The notes: generated by a model from the letters alone, not told the origin. Shown: positions 51,936 through 61,306, counted from the stretch's first letter. The stretch: DNA of 64,000 nucleotides from Phenylobacterium conjunctum (GCF_042679085.1 NZ_JBHTLQ010000005.1:62001-126000); one strand, 5' to 3'. Numbers and translations are program-made.

Positions 51936-53038
51936 AGGTCCAGCTCCATGTAGAGCAGGGCGAAACCGGCATCGATGACGATGATGGCGAAGATGGCGTG
52001 GACCACGGCGGCGGTCACCCTGCGGCCAAGGGATTCCACATCGCCGCCAACCTCGAGGCCCTGGCGGCAGCCGATGCCGGCGATGACCGCGGCCATCACC
52101 GGGGCCTTGGACATGCCGATCCAGAAGTGTGTCGCGCCGACATTGTCGAGGATGCGCTGCAGGAAGAAGGAGGGGCCCAGGCCCAGCTCCGACCAGGTGA
52201 CCGCCAGGCCGCCGAGCAGGCCGGCCAGGGTGGCGACAAAGGTCAGCAGCGGAATCGTGATCAGCAGGGCGGCGAAGCGCGGGAAGACCAGGGCCTCGAA
52301 CGGATCGACCCCCAGCACCTTCATGGCGTCGACTTCCTGGTTCATTTTCATCGAGCCGAGTTCGGCGGCGAAGGACGAGGCCGACCGACCCGCCAACAGA
52401 ATGGCGGTGATGATAATGTTGAACTCGCGCAGCACGGCGATGCCGATCAGCTCGACGACGAACACCTCGGCCCCGAACTGGCGCAGCATATTGGCGCCCA
52501 ACAGGGCGACCACGGCCCCGATGAAGAACGAGGTGGTCACCACGATCGGGATGGCGTCCAGGCCCGCGCGCTCGGCCAGGGACACCAGCGCCGGCCAGCG
52601 GACGCGCTTGGGATTGATGATGACCAGGCCCAGCACCGCCAGCAGGTGACCGGCGAAGACCAGGGTCTCGAACAGCTCGCGCACCAGGTCGATGACGCCG
52701 CGGCCGATGCGGATGGACATCTGGTAGAAGCCGCGGGGCGCCGGGCGCCGGGCAGGTCGGGGGCGGGCGGCCTCGGTCACCAGGGCCAGCAACCGCAGGG
52801 TCTCGGTGCGCCCCTTGACCCGCTCGGTGGGCAGTTCGCCGCCGGCGGCCCTGACGATGGCGAAGGCTCCGGCGGTGTCCAGGCGGCCCACGGCGGTCAG
52901 GTCGAAGACGGTGTCGTGGCGGCCCGCGACCTCGCGCGCCAGGGCGTCGCCGGCGCCCTTCAAGGCGCCGTTGGTCCAGTCGCCTGTCAAAAGGACGGCG
53001 CCGTTCGGGCTCACGCTATAGTCGGCGGTGTTTTCCAT
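51932..53038 (-). CDS. MlaE-family permease with N-terminal STAS domain
   Basis: 368 residues. Residues about 1-100 form a STAS-like domain (NGAVLLTGDWTNGALKGAGD, HDTVFDLTAVGRLDTAGAFA); the rest is the MlaE permease with the conserved FEALVFPRFAALLITIPLL and GSMKMNQEVDAMKVLGVDP loop. In the enteric system the STAS protein MlaB is separate, so this is a fused form, usual in alphaproteobacteria. First gene of the operon mlaE-mlaF-mlaD-lipoprotein; start ATG 53038. Confidence 0.9.
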   Translation of the reverse strand: MENTADYSVSPNGAVLLTGDWTNGALKGAGDALAREVAGRHDTVFDLTAVGRLDTAGAFAIVRAAGGELPTERVKGRTETLRLLALVTEAARPRPARRPAPRGFYQMSIRIGRGVIDLVRELFETLVFAGHLLAVLGLVIINPKRVRWPALVSLAERAGLDAIPIVVTTSFFIGAVVALLGANMLRQFGAEVFVVELIGIAVLREFNIIITAILLAGRSASSFAAELGSMKMNQEVDAMKVLGVDPFEALVFPRFAALLITIPLLTFVATLAGLLGGLAVTWSELGLGPSFFLQRILDNVGATHFWIGMSKAPVMAAVIAGIGCRQGLEVGGDVESLGRRVTAAVVHAIFAIIVIDAGFALLYMELDL

Positions 53039-53265
53039 CGGCCTGCGCGCGAACGATCCCGGCAAGGTTACAAGGCGAGCCGACCGTGCGGTGAGGCCGG
53101 CTGGCAGGTCAAGCCTAGCAGAGCCTGTCCCCAGGGCCGAACGCCTTCTGGCGAAGGTTGTTCCAGCGCGCCCCCGAGACGCGCTATGAGGGGTGCGGCC
53201 CATCTTTCGCCCCAGTCGGCGGGGAGCCTGGGGGCTGTTCAGTGGTTACAGGCCGGGAGCGTCTT

Positions 53266-53595
53266 ATGACCCGCCAGATCGATTTCGCCGGAGCCTCCGG
53301 CAGCGTCTATCGCTATTCCAGCATCGAGGAAGAACGCCATCTTCCGCCTGCGGGGGCGAACTATGTCATCGCTCAGGTCCAGGATCAGGCGGCGCGAATC
53401 CTGTTCGCCGGGGAGACCGAGCGGTTGTCCGACCGCGAGTGGGAGGCCGCCCTGGCCACGGTGCGGGCCGAACTACAGCACCAACACGCCGGCGACGCCG
53501 AGGTATTCACCCGCCTGAACGTCCGCAGCGCCGTTCGCCGGGCTGAGCGCGAGGACCTGATTCAAGCCCACGCACCGCCTCTGAACGCCGGCTGA
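53266..53595 (+). CDS. Small protein of unknown function
   Basis: 109 residues, soluble, no signal or membrane segment. Begins MTRQIDFAGASGSVYRYSSI and ends with an acidic/basic helix rich in Arg and Glu (EVFTRLNVRSAVRRAERED). I do not recognise a family, but the composition and GC-codon pattern are normal. GGGAGCGTCTT precedes the ATG at 53266; a longer frame to 53158 lies in the promoter of the Mla operon. Confidence 0.6.
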   Translation: MTRQIDFAGASGSVYRYSSIEEERHLPPAGANYVIAQVQDQAARILFAGETERLSDREWEAALATVRAELQHQHAGDAEVFTRLNVRSAVRRAEREDLIQAHAPPLNAG

Positions 53596-53703
53596 GGGCC
53601 GCGCGGGTTGATCCTCGCGAGCGCAATCTCCGCAAACTGAACCTTGGGTTGGTGGTCCTCGCCGCGTTCGTGGGCGAGGGTCTGCGCCAACTGGGGGGAA
53701 GGC

Positions 53704-54150
53704 ATGGCCAAGACGGGACAGCGCGGGCTCTGCGCCGCGGCCGTGCTGTTGGCCGGGCTGGTCTCCGCATGGCCGGCCGCCGCCCAATCCTATGATCCCT
53801 ACGCCACCCTGGGCCGCTCGCGACCACTCGACCGGCTGATGGAGTATGAGCGCGGCGGTTGGAGCCGGCAGGTTCGGATCGAGGGCAGGACCCTGGTCGT
53901 CAAGGCGCATCCCCGCGACCCCTCCTTGCTGATCCAGCGCAATGTCGGCGCGGCCTTCCTGCAGGGCGCGGCCGAGGGATTGAGCCTGGGCGTCGCGCCC
54001 GCCGCCCTGGCCGACGATATCTACAGTCGCGCCGCGACCAAGGTGCTCAAGACGGCCGGATGCCGGCTGGTGGCCATGCGGCCCCTTGACGGACGGGTCA
54101 GCTGGGAGGCCGAATACGCCTGTCCATCGGGCGTCAGGATCGGACGTTAG
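53704..54150 (+). CDS. Exported protein of unknown function
   Basis: 148 residues. Signal peptide MAKTGQRGLCAAAVLLAGLV ending AAAQS. The mature part has two Cys (TAGCRLVAM and EYACPSG) likely in a disulfide, and a hydrophobic patch NVGAAFLQGAAEGLSLGVAP. No family is recognised. Good ribosome site GGGGGAAGGC before ATG 53704. Followed 17 bp later by a short membrane-protein frame. Confidence 0.6.
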   Translation: MAKTGQRGLCAAAVLLAGLVSAWPAAAQSYDPYATLGRSRPLDRLMEYERGGWSRQVRIEGRTLVVKAHPRDPSLLIQRNVGAAFLQGAAEGLSLGVAPAALADDIYSRAATKVLKTAGCRLVAMRPLDGRVSWEAEYACPSGVRIGR

Positions 54151-54167
54151 AAGAGGGAGCCAGACGC

Positions 54168-54308
54168 TTGATCTCCTTGATCGCCTTCGGGCTGGGTTAC
54201 GCCATGACACTGGCGGTGGATGTGGCCCTGGTCATCGCCGGGGCGGCCTTCGCGGCCGAGGCCCTGTGGTGGCGCTTTGCGCGCCGCGTCAGGCCGAAAG
54301 CCCGCTGA
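54168..54308 (+). CDS. Candidate 46-aa single-helix membrane protein
   Basis: TTG 54168 to TGA 54308 encodes a hydrophobic helix (LIAFGLGYAMTLAVDVALVI, then AGAAFAAEALWW) and a basic tail RRVRPKAR, the typical layout of a small inner-membrane protein. AGAGGGA lies 9 bp upstream. It follows the exported unknown by 17 bp, so the two may be an operon. Its last 20 bp overlap the 3' end of the oppositely oriented chrA gene. Confidence 0.5.
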   Translation: MISLIAFGLGYAMTLAVDVALVIAGAAFAAEALWWRFARRVRPKAR

Positions 54309-55665
54309 TCGCGACGCCCGCGATGGCGCAGGCGATGAGGGTCGGCCCCATGCCGACCTTGAACCGCAACATGGCGACCGTGGCCGCCGCCGCCAAGCCG
54401 ATGGCGGGCAGGTTGGCCGAGGCCAGCACCGGCAGGTCCGGTCCGACGCCGTAGAGCTTGGCAGGCCAGCTCTGGCGGAACAGGGTGTGCAGCCCGAACC
54501 AAAGCGCCAGATTGGCGATCACCCCGACCACTGCGGCGGTGATGGCGCTCAGCGCCGCGCGCAGAGCGCGGTTGTCGCGCAGTTGCTCCACATAGGGGCC
54601 GCCCAGGAAGATCCACAGGAAGGACGGCGCGAAGGTCACCCAGGTGGTCAGCAGGGCGCCGAGCGCGCCGGCCAGCAGCGGGGGCAGGGGGCCGGCGTCG
54701 CGCCAGGCCGCCAGGAAGCCCACGAACTGCAGGACCAGGATCAACGGGCCGGGTGTGGTCTCGGCCAGGCCCAGGCCGTCGGCCATCTCGCCGGGGCTCA
54801 GCCAGCCAAAGCCCGAGACCGCGGCTTGGGCCACATAGCTCAGCACCGCATAGGCGCCGCCGAAGGTGACCACGCCCATGGTCGAGAAGAAGGCCGCGAT
54901 CCGCGTCCAGACGCTGTCCGGTCCCAGGATCAGGACCAGCAGCGCGAGCGGCGCGAGCCACAGTCCGCCCCAGAGGCCCAGGACCCGGATCCAGCGGCCC
55001 GGTCGCGGGCGGGTATGCTCAAGCTCGCCGCGGGCGAACATGGCGTCGATCAGGCCGCCCGGATCATCGGTGGGTTCGGTCCCGTGCGCGCCCTCCGGCA
55101 GGTGGCGGTCGAGCGCCCAGCCGGCCAGGCCCGCGCCCAGGACGATCAGGGGAAAGGGGACCTGGAAGGCCCAGATGGCGATGAAAGCTGCGACCGCCAG
55201 GGCGAGCATGCTCCGTGACTTCAGGGCTCGCCGGCCGATCCTCAGGATCGCCTCGGCCACCACGGCCAGCACCGCGGCCTTGACGCCGAAGAAAAGGCCG
55301 GCCGCCAGCGGCGTCTGTCCGAACAGGGCGTAGGCCATGCTGAGGCTCAGCATGACCAGGGCGCCGGGGGCGATGAACAGCAGGCCGGCGATCAGCCCGC
55401 CCGCCGTCCGGTGCATCAGCCAGCCGACATAGGTGGCCAGCTGCTGCGCTTCAGGCCCCGGCAGCAGCATGCAGTAGTTGAGCGCATGCAGGAACCGACG
55501 CTCCCCGATCCAGCGCCGCTCCTCGACCAGGACGCGATGCATCATGGCGATCTGGCCGGCCGGCCCGCCGAAGGACAACAGACCGATCTTCAGCCAGACG
55601 CCGAAGGCTTCGCGCAGGGAGGGCGGTTGCGGATCGGTCAGGGGATCAGGACCACTTTCACGCAC
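54289..55665 (-). CDS. chrA: Chromate transporter, two-domain ChrA
   Basis: 458 residues, about 12 membrane helices. The two CHR halves each begin with a glycine-rich FGG block (LLSFGGPAGQIAMMHR; VVTFGGAYAVLSYVAQ) and a Pro-Gly-Pro motif (MLLPGPEAQQLATYVG; TTPGPLILVLQFVG). It is a secondary exporter of chromate or sulfate. Its ATG (55665) lies inside the 3' end of the alcohol dehydrogenase gene, so the two are co-transcribed and probably coupled, an odd pairing. Confidence 0.9.
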   Translation of the reverse strand: MRESGPDPLTDPQPPSLREAFGVWLKIGLLSFGGPAGQIAMMHRVLVEERRWIGERRFLHALNYCMLLPGPEAQQLATYVGWLMHRTAGGLIAGLLFIAPGALVMLSLSMAYALFGQTPLAAGLFFGVKAAVLAVVAEAILRIGRRALKSRSMLALAVAAFIAIWAFQVPFPLIVLGAGLAGWALDRHLPEGAHGTEPTDDPGGLIDAMFARGELEHTRPRPGRWIRVLGLWGGLWLAPLALLVLILGPDSVWTRIAAFFSTMGVVTFGGAYAVLSYVAQAAVSGFGWLSPGEMADGLGLAETTPGPLILVLQFVGFLAAWRDAGPLPPLLAGALGALLTTWVTFAPSFLWIFLGGPYVEQLRDNRALRAALSAITAAVVGVIANLALWFGLHTLFRQSWPAKLYGVGPDLPVLASANLPAIGLAAAATVAMLRFKVGMGPTLIACAIAGVAISGLSA

Positions 55666-56738
55666 TCACCATGGTGCTGGGCCGCGATGGCTTCGTTGAT
55701 GGCGCTCAAGGGGTAGGTCTTGATGAGCTTGTCGAAGGGCAGGCGGCCGGCCCGGTAGTGGTCGAGCAGTTCGGGTAGGAACTCGTCGGGATCGGAATCG
55801 CCTTCGATCACCCCCTTGACCGTCAGGCCGAAGGTGATGGCCGCCCCTAGGTCGCCGGGCATGGGCGTGCCGGGCGCCGGGACGCCGACAATGGCCAGGA
55901 CGCCCTTGGAGCCCAGGGCCCCGAAGGCGCCGTTCAGCACGGCGGGCAGGCCGGTGGTGTCAAAGGCGTAGTCGACGCCCGCCGGCAGTATGGCCCGCAC
56001 GGCCGCCGCCAGGTCTCCCTGCGCCTTGGGGTCGATGACGTGGGTTGCGCCGAGCTCCAGGGCCAGGTCGCGGCGCCCGGCCAGGGGCTCGACCAGGATG
56101 ATGGTCGCGCACTTGCGGATCTTGGCCCCCATGACGGCGGCGAGGCCCACGGAGCCGCCGCCCAGGATCAGGATCGACGAGCCTTCGCGGGCTTCCAGCG
56201 AGCGCATGACGCCGCCGGCGCCGGTCTGGATCCCGCAGCCCAACGGCCCCATCAGCTCCAGGGGCACATCGTCGGGCGCCTTCACCACGTTGCGCTCATA
56301 GGTCAGGGCGTAGGTGCCGAAGGAGGATTGGCCGAAGAAGTTGCCGGCGATCGGCCCATCGGCGTTCTTCAGGGTCATGGAGCCGTCGGTGCGCACGCCC
56401 GCATAGTTCAGCATCGGCATGGTCCGGCAGTAGGCCGCGTCGCCGTCGCCGCAGCGGTCGCACGCCCCGCAGGAGCGGAAGGTGATCAGCACCTTGTCGC
56501 CGACCGCGACCTTCTTCACCGCCGAGCCGACCTTTTCGACCACGCCCGAGCCTTCATGGCCGAACACCGCCGGACGCGGGAAGATGCCCTCGGCCTGCTG
56601 GAAGACGAGGTCGGTGTGGCAGAGGCCGACGCCGGCGATGCGCACCAGGATCTCGTCGGGCCGCGGATCGTCCAGCTGAACGGTCTCGACGGAAAATCCA
56701 GCTTGGCCCGTGCGGGCGACGGCGGCGGTGATGTCCAT
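55638..56738 (-). CDS. Zinc-dependent alcohol dehydrogenase (benzyl/aryl-alcohol type)
   Basis: 366 residues. Catalytic zinc ligands in GLCHTDL and GHEGSGVVEKVG, structural zinc cysteines CGACDRCGDGDAAYC, and a Rossmann LILGGGSVGLAAVMG for NAD. The FRSCGACDRC and GPLGCGIQTGAGG blocks match benzyl-alcohol dehydrogenases. It oxidises a primary or aryl alcohol to the aldehyde. Overlaps the chrA start by 28 bp. A repeat-containing gap lies upstream. Confidence 0.88.
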   Translation of the reverse strand: MDITAAVARTGQAGFSVETVQLDDPRPDEILVRIAGVGLCHTDLVFQQAEGIFPRPAVFGHEGSGVVEKVGSAVKKVAVGDKVLITFRSCGACDRCGDGDAAYCRTMPMLNYAGVRTDGSMTLKNADGPIAGNFFGQSSFGTYALTYERNVVKAPDDVPLELMGPLGCGIQTGAGGVMRSLEAREGSSILILGGGSVGLAAVMGAKIRKCATIILVEPLAGRRDLALELGATHVIDPKAQGDLAAAVRAILPAGVDYAFDTTGLPAVLNGAFGALGSKGVLAIVGVPAPGTPMPGDLGAAITFGLTVKGVIEGDSDPDEFLPELLDHYRAGRLPFDKLIKTYPLSAINEAIAAQHHGECVKVVLIP

Positions 56739-56829
56739 GTCAGGCTCCCTGTTACCCCGATCCGGTGGGGCTTTTGTGACGAGCCTAGAGGGATGACGTG
56801 GCGGAGGGGGAGGGGTTTGGCGCCGGCCC

Positions 56830-56851
56830 GTTTGACGTCAACATGGACGAA
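56830..56851 (+). repeat. 22-bp exact dispersed repeat containing TTGACGTCAA, copy B
   Basis: Identical to the reverse complement of 14983-15004. A T/G-rich stretch and an AT-rich run (AAAAGATAATTAAAACAATA) follow, as in copy A. It lies between the dehydrogenase and pentapeptide genes. Confidence 0.7.
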
Positions 56852-56921
56852 GGCCTTTGGCGTCTGGGGTGATCCAGCTCGACCAGAACAAAAGATAATT
56901 AAAACAATATATTGAGCGGCA

Positions 56922-58061
56922 TTAGACCGCTTCGAGGTCGATGGTGCGGCTCTGTGGCGGGGTCAGGCCGGTGCCGTTGAGGCAGGCGTCCTCCAGGTCC
57001 ACGGGGCGAAGCCCGGAGCGCAGTTGCAGCGGGCGCAGGTTCGCGTCGCGGAATCGGGCGTGGGCGAGGTTGGCGCCTCGGAACGAGGCCCCGCGCAGGT
57101 CCGCGCCGGTGAAGTCGGCCTTGCGCAGGTCGGCGCCGGCGAAATTCGCGCCGGACAGCTGAGCGCCAGAGAAGTCAACCCGGTAGGCCAGGGCGTTGCG
57201 GGCGGAGAGGCCTGGCAGCATGCGGTCCTTCAGGTGCGCCGAGGCCGGTCGCAGGTCCAGCCCGTCCAGGCGCGCGGGTTCGCCCTCGCGGCCCTCCGTG
57301 CGGACCCAGCGCTCCAGGCTGTCGATGGTCGCCAGGATCAGGGGGAGGCGCGCCTCGGCCTCCGGGGTCGTGTCGAGCACGCAGCCTTTCAGGGCCGAGG
57401 TCGGGATGTTCAGGCGGCTGACGTCTATGCCGGTCATCACGGCGCCGTTGAAGCGCGCGCCCTCGAGCCGCGCCCCGGCCAGGTCGGCGCCGTCCAAGAT
57501 GGCGCCGCTGAAGTTGGCGTTCTTCAGATTGGCGAACCGCAGCTTGGCGCCGCGCATGGCGCAATTGGTGAAGTCCACCTCAAGGGCGACGGCCTCAGAC
57601 AGGTCGGCGCCGTCCAGACGCGCGCCCTTCAGGCTCGTGCCGATCCACTTCAGGCCCGCCAGATCGTCATGCACCGCGAGCACGGCCGAGCGCATATCGG
57701 CTTCATCGAGGTTCGCCCCGGCGAGCTTGCAGCCGGCGAAATTGGCCCCGCGCAGGTCGGCGCGGAACAGGATCGCGGCGCGGAAGTCGCACCCCGCCAG
57801 GTTGGCGCAGTAGAGGGCCGCGCGGGACAGGTCCGTGCCGATGAAGCGGGTGTCGGCCAGGTCAGCGCCGGTGAAGTCGACGTCGGCCAGGTTGCGCTGC
57901 ACGCAGTCCATCTTGCGGGCGATGACCATGCGGGGAATGGCGCGCGCGCCGCCGGGCAGGCCGCGCGCAAAGGTCTCGTGCGCCCGCACCAGCCGCTCAA
58001 ACTGCTCGGCGGTGAGGGTGACGCCCTTGAACTTGAGGCCTGCCATGGCGTGACGCATCAC
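56922..58061 (-). CDS. Pentapeptide-repeat protein
   Basis: 379 residues. Two runs of A(D/N)LXX pentapeptides: about 55-215 (for example ADLADTRFIGTDLSRAALYC and ANLKNANFSGAILDGADLAG) and about 285-350 (AQLSGANFAGADLRKADFTG), separated by a 70-residue linker. Such repeats fold into a right-handed quadrilateral helix, with a DNA-mimic role in some members; here function is unknown. No membrane segment. N-terminal 50 residues are non-repeat. Confidence 0.88.
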   Translation of the reverse strand: MMRHAMAGLKFKGVTLTAEQFERLVRAHETFARGLPGGARAIPRMVIARKMDCVQRNLADVDFTGADLADTRFIGTDLSRAALYCANLAGCDFRAAILFRADLRGANFAGCKLAGANLDEADMRSAVLAVHDDLAGLKWIGTSLKGARLDGADLSEAVALEVDFTNCAMRGAKLRFANLKNANFSGAILDGADLAGARLEGARFNGAVMTGIDVSRLNIPTSALKGCVLDTTPEAEARLPLILATIDSLERWVRTEGREGEPARLDGLDLRPASAHLKDRMLPGLSARNALAYRVDFSGAQLSGANFAGADLRKADFTGADLRGASFRGANLAHARFRDANLRPLQLRSGLRPVDLEDACLNGTGLTPPQSRTIDLEAV

Positions 58062-58327
58062 GCACTCCTAGAGCGCCAGGCTTGAGAAACCTTGAAAATC
58101 ACGGTTCCGCGCGTGCGTCCTCCACTTTGAGCTGGGAACATCTCGCGGAGAGTTCACCATTTCGGGCAGGAGCCGGACCTTATCTCGAGACCAAACGCCA
58201 CGGATGGGTACCCCGCAGCGCGAACTGCCTCTAGTGTTTGATTCATTAAGCGCGTGGAGTCGCCCAGTTTATTGCTATCGCTCAGCGTCAGGGCTGGGTT
58301 TTCATGTACCCGATTTGGGAATAGTCG

Positions 58328-59224
58328 ATGTCGAACCTGCCGCATCAAGTTGTGAGATTGGCCCTCAACTTCAACCTGGTCAGCGCCGACTTGCTTTCGA
58401 GAGCCCTTCCACTCGACTTTGGGCCGGGCCTTGTGTTCCTGGAAATCAACTACGAGAACCTGCAGAAGCAGAAGTCTCCGCTGGAGCCGCGACGGCCGGT
58501 GTCGGCCTACCGCATCGCGCGCGAACTGCGTCTGCCCTACGAGACCGGCCGCCGATATGTGAACCAGCTGGTCGATGTCGGCTGGTGTGAGCGTCTGGAT
58601 CGGGGGTTCATCGCGGCCGCTCAGGGACCCGGGGAGGCTGCGGTGTCCAGCACCGTGCCTGCAGTCTGGGAAGCCGTCTGGCACTATGTGGACGCCCTCA
58701 ACCGCGCGGGCGTGGAGATACCCGTCGGTGGCTTCAGTTCGCCGTTCAACGTCAAGTCACGGGTGGCGCTTGAGGCCAGTCTGCACTTCCTGAATTTGCT
58801 GAGGATCGGCTGTGACGTGTTTGGCATCGACGCCCACGACGCCCTGCTGATGTACGCGATCCTGACCGCCAACACCGCTCATGTGACCGCACGCCTGAGC
58901 GCCGCTGACCTGGCCGCCGATGTCGGCGCCCCCATTCCGGACTCGCAACGCCGCCCGGTGTCGGCGTACCGCCTCGCCCAGGACCTGCGCGCGCCCTATG
59001 AGACGATCCGCCGGCACGTCCGCCGCCTGGTCAAGGCGGGGCTCTGTGTGGACGCGCCGGACGGCGGCGTCATCGCGCCGGCGCGAGCTCATGACCGCCC
59101 TGAGATCCGACAGGGCGTCACCGCGATCAACGCTGAAGTGGCGAGGTTCCTGAAGGTGATCGCCGACATCACGCCTCTGCCGCTTGAGGAGCCGCAGGTG
59201 GAACCGGTGTTGCGCTCGGCCTGA
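58328..59224 (+). CDS. Protein with two winged-helix-like repeats, probable regulator
   Basis: 298 residues. Two near-identical segments, about 55-105 (RRPVSAYRIARELRLPYETG, then RRYVNQLVDVGW) and about 217-262 (RRPVSAYRLAQDLRAPYETI, then RRHVRRLVKAGL), each reads as a recognition helix followed by a wing. Between them is a helical domain with a hydrophobic surface (LHFLNLLRIGCDVFGIDAHD). The general look is of a transcription factor made by internal duplication. No Shine-Dalgarno is clear. Family unknown to me. Confidence 0.65.
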   Translation: MSNLPHQVVRLALNFNLVSADLLSRALPLDFGPGLVFLEINYENLQKQKSPLEPRRPVSAYRIARELRLPYETGRRYVNQLVDVGWCERLDRGFIAAAQGPGEAAVSSTVPAVWEAVWHYVDALNRAGVEIPVGGFSSPFNVKSRVALEASLHFLNLLRIGCDVFGIDAHDALLMYAILTANTAHVTARLSAADLAADVGAPIPDSQRRPVSAYRLAQDLRAPYETIRRHVRRLVKAGLCVDAPDGGVIAPARAHDRPEIRQGVTAINAEVARFLKVIADITPLPLEEPQVEPVLRSA

Positions 59225-59233
59225 GCCGTCCCC

Positions 59234-61306
59234 TCAATGGGGCAAGGCGCTCAGGTAAGAGGCCAGGCCCGCGATCTCGGCCTCCGTCAATCCCACCGCC
59301 TGCGCCCGCATGGGGCCGGTGGTCAGCGCCTGGACGATGCGCGATGGCGGTGTCCGGGCCAGGGCGGCAAGCGTCGGGATATTCGGCTGACCAGACCCAT
59401 GACAGACCGCGCACCTGGCCTGGAAAAGCTGCTGGGCTTTTTCGGCGCTGACCGTCTGGCGCGCAGGTAGGGCCGCAAACTGGACGTCGCCGAGACTGCG
59501 GGTGTCTGGTTCGCGTGCGGCTCCACCTGCGGGACGAAGACCGAAGGCCTCGATGCGATCGGTTCCGACGAAGACCAGGCCCTTGGCGATGGTCGGCTCG
59601 TTGTACTTGCCCCCGGTTCCAAGAAGCCCCGGCGCGCTTTTCCACAGCAGGGTGAGGTCGCGGGCGTCGAAGGCGTAGAGCACGGGCCGGGGCGCCTTGG
59701 GCCCATAGAGCGGCGCGGATCGCGGGGCGTCGGTGTCCAGCACCCAGACAATCGCGCCGCGGGCGCCTCGGCTGGTGACGACGGGCGAGCCCGGATTGTG
59801 CAGGGTCTCTGTGGTCTGCTGGCGGTCCATGGCGAGGTAGGCTGGGCGACCCGGCGCCGCCACCACCTTCAGCCGCACGAGGCCCGGCGGGACGCTGACG
59901 CTGAGATTGTCCGGCCGCTTGCTGCTGCCGGAGACGAACAGGTAGGTCGCGCTGCGAGCGTCGCGGTACTGGGCGGCAGTGCTGCGGCTCTTGGCCTGGT
60001 CGACCATGCCGTGGGTTTCGGAATAGGGCGCGAAGACGCTCAGCGGCCCCGGCTTGCCGAACTGAGGCTGTGGGTCGGGGGCGAGCAGTGAGCCGTCCGT
60101 CGCCGGGTCCTGGCTGCAGGCCGGCCGCTTGACCCGCGACCCGGGCAGGGCGTCCCGGTCGAGCAGGTAGGCGACCCCTTGCTTGGCGCCCGCCAGGCCG
60201 AGCAGGCGCGGCGTGCTGGTCCGGGACGACGGCAGGTCGATGACGAAGGTACCGCTGCTGCCCAGGTCGATGTCCATCGACTGGGCCTGGCAGTAGTTGA
60301 AGGGGGTGTAGGTCCCCGCCAGGGTCAGGCCCTCGACCCCGTCGCGAAACTGCAGGATCGACTGGCCCCAGTCGCCGGGGGTGTCCGGAAAGACGCCGGC
60401 GACCCCGCCGTTCCTCTGGGTATTGAGAATGCTGGCGCCGGTGGCGATGGAGACGCGGCCCTGGGCGTCCAGCGCCGGGCCGCCGGAGGACCACATGCCG
60501 CCTTGGGTTTCGGACGTAACCGGCGTGGTCGAGAAGGCCGAGGCGATGCCGGGGCTGCGGGTGTCCACCGAGACCAGCCAGCCGCTGGCCTCGTCGCCGC
60601 CGAAGGCGACATAGAGCCTGGCGCCGTCCGGGCTGAGGTTCAGGGCTCCGCGCTGGATGAGGGGATTGTCGGGATAGCGGGTCGTTCCGTTCCGGTTCAC
60701 GCCTGGACGGTTGAGGGTCTCGGCGTTCAGCGTCACCGGCCAGCCCGGCAGCGTCCGGCCGCTCGACAGGTCCAGGGCGTGCGCCTGCCAGCCCGCCTGG
60801 ACATCGCAGGCGGTCACATAGATCCGGTTGGCGGCGCGATCGATCACCGGGGTGGAGAGATTGCCGCCGATGCTCAGGCAGGGCCGGGGCGTGAGACGGG
60901 CGCTCCAGAGGATCTCACCGGCGGGCAGGGCTGTGGCCTGCGAGGCGTTCACCGCATAGACGAAGCCGATATTGGTCGCCGCGAACACCACGTCGTGGCG
61001 GCCGCGCTGGGTCTCGGTCGCGATGTCGAGCCCGCCCGCATAGAGCGGGGTGGCGAACAGCCGGGGCGGGAGGCCGCCAAGCCCATGCAGCCGCGGGGAG
61101 CGCCAGACGAGCCCGAACCCGTGGCCGGCGACGGCGTCCGGCGTGAGGATCCGCTCATGGGCGTTCCAGCCGGTGCGGGCGGCGTCCTGGTGGTAGGTCA
61201 GCTTGTCGTCCGGTCGGTCCGCCGTGGGCGGCTCGGCCATGCCGAACAGGGGCAGGATGGCCGCCAGGGCGGCGCCCAGGCGCAGGGTGTTGCGAAGGCG
61301 GGTCAC
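59234..61306 (-). CDS. Exported PQQ-type beta-propeller with C-terminal cytochrome c domain
   Basis: 690 residues. Signal-like N-terminus, then a propeller (SARLTPRPCLSIGGNLSTPV, GGMWSSGGPALDAQGRVSIA, ARDLTLLWKS) and a class I cytochrome c at about 620-690 with CAVCH (Cys632-His636) and Met666 as sixth ligand. The architecture resembles quinohemoprotein dehydrogenases but the PQQ-contact residues cannot be confirmed and the propeller is shortened. Likely a periplasmic sugar or alcohol dehydrogenase. The ThuA gene overlaps its start by 4 bp, forming an operon. Confidence 0.8.
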   Translation of the reverse strand: MTRLRNTLRLGAALAAILPLFGMAEPPTADRPDDKLTYHQDAARTGWNAHERILTPDAVAGHGFGLVWRSPRLHGLGGLPPRLFATPLYAGGLDIATETQRGRHDVVFAATNIGFVYAVNASQATALPAGEILWSARLTPRPCLSIGGNLSTPVIDRAANRIYVTACDVQAGWQAHALDLSSGRTLPGWPVTLNAETLNRPGVNRNGTTRYPDNPLIQRGALNLSPDGARLYVAFGGDEASGWLVSVDTRSPGIASAFSTTPVTSETQGGMWSSGGPALDAQGRVSIATGASILNTQRNGGVAGVFPDTPGDWGQSILQFRDGVEGLTLAGTYTPFNYCQAQSMDIDLGSSGTFVIDLPSSRTSTPRLLGLAGAKQGVAYLLDRDALPGSRVKRPACSQDPATDGSLLAPDPQPQFGKPGPLSVFAPYSETHGMVDQAKSRSTAAQYRDARSATYLFVSGSSKRPDNLSVSVPPGLVRLKVVAAPGRPAYLAMDRQQTTETLHNPGSPVVTSRGARGAIVWVLDTDAPRSAPLYGPKAPRPVLYAFDARDLTLLWKSAPGLLGTGGKYNEPTIAKGLVFVGTDRIEAFGLRPAGGAAREPDTRSLGDVQFAALPARQTVSAEKAQQLFQARCAVCHGSGQPNIPTLAALARTPPSRIVQALTTGPMRAQAVGLTEAEIAGLASYLSALPH

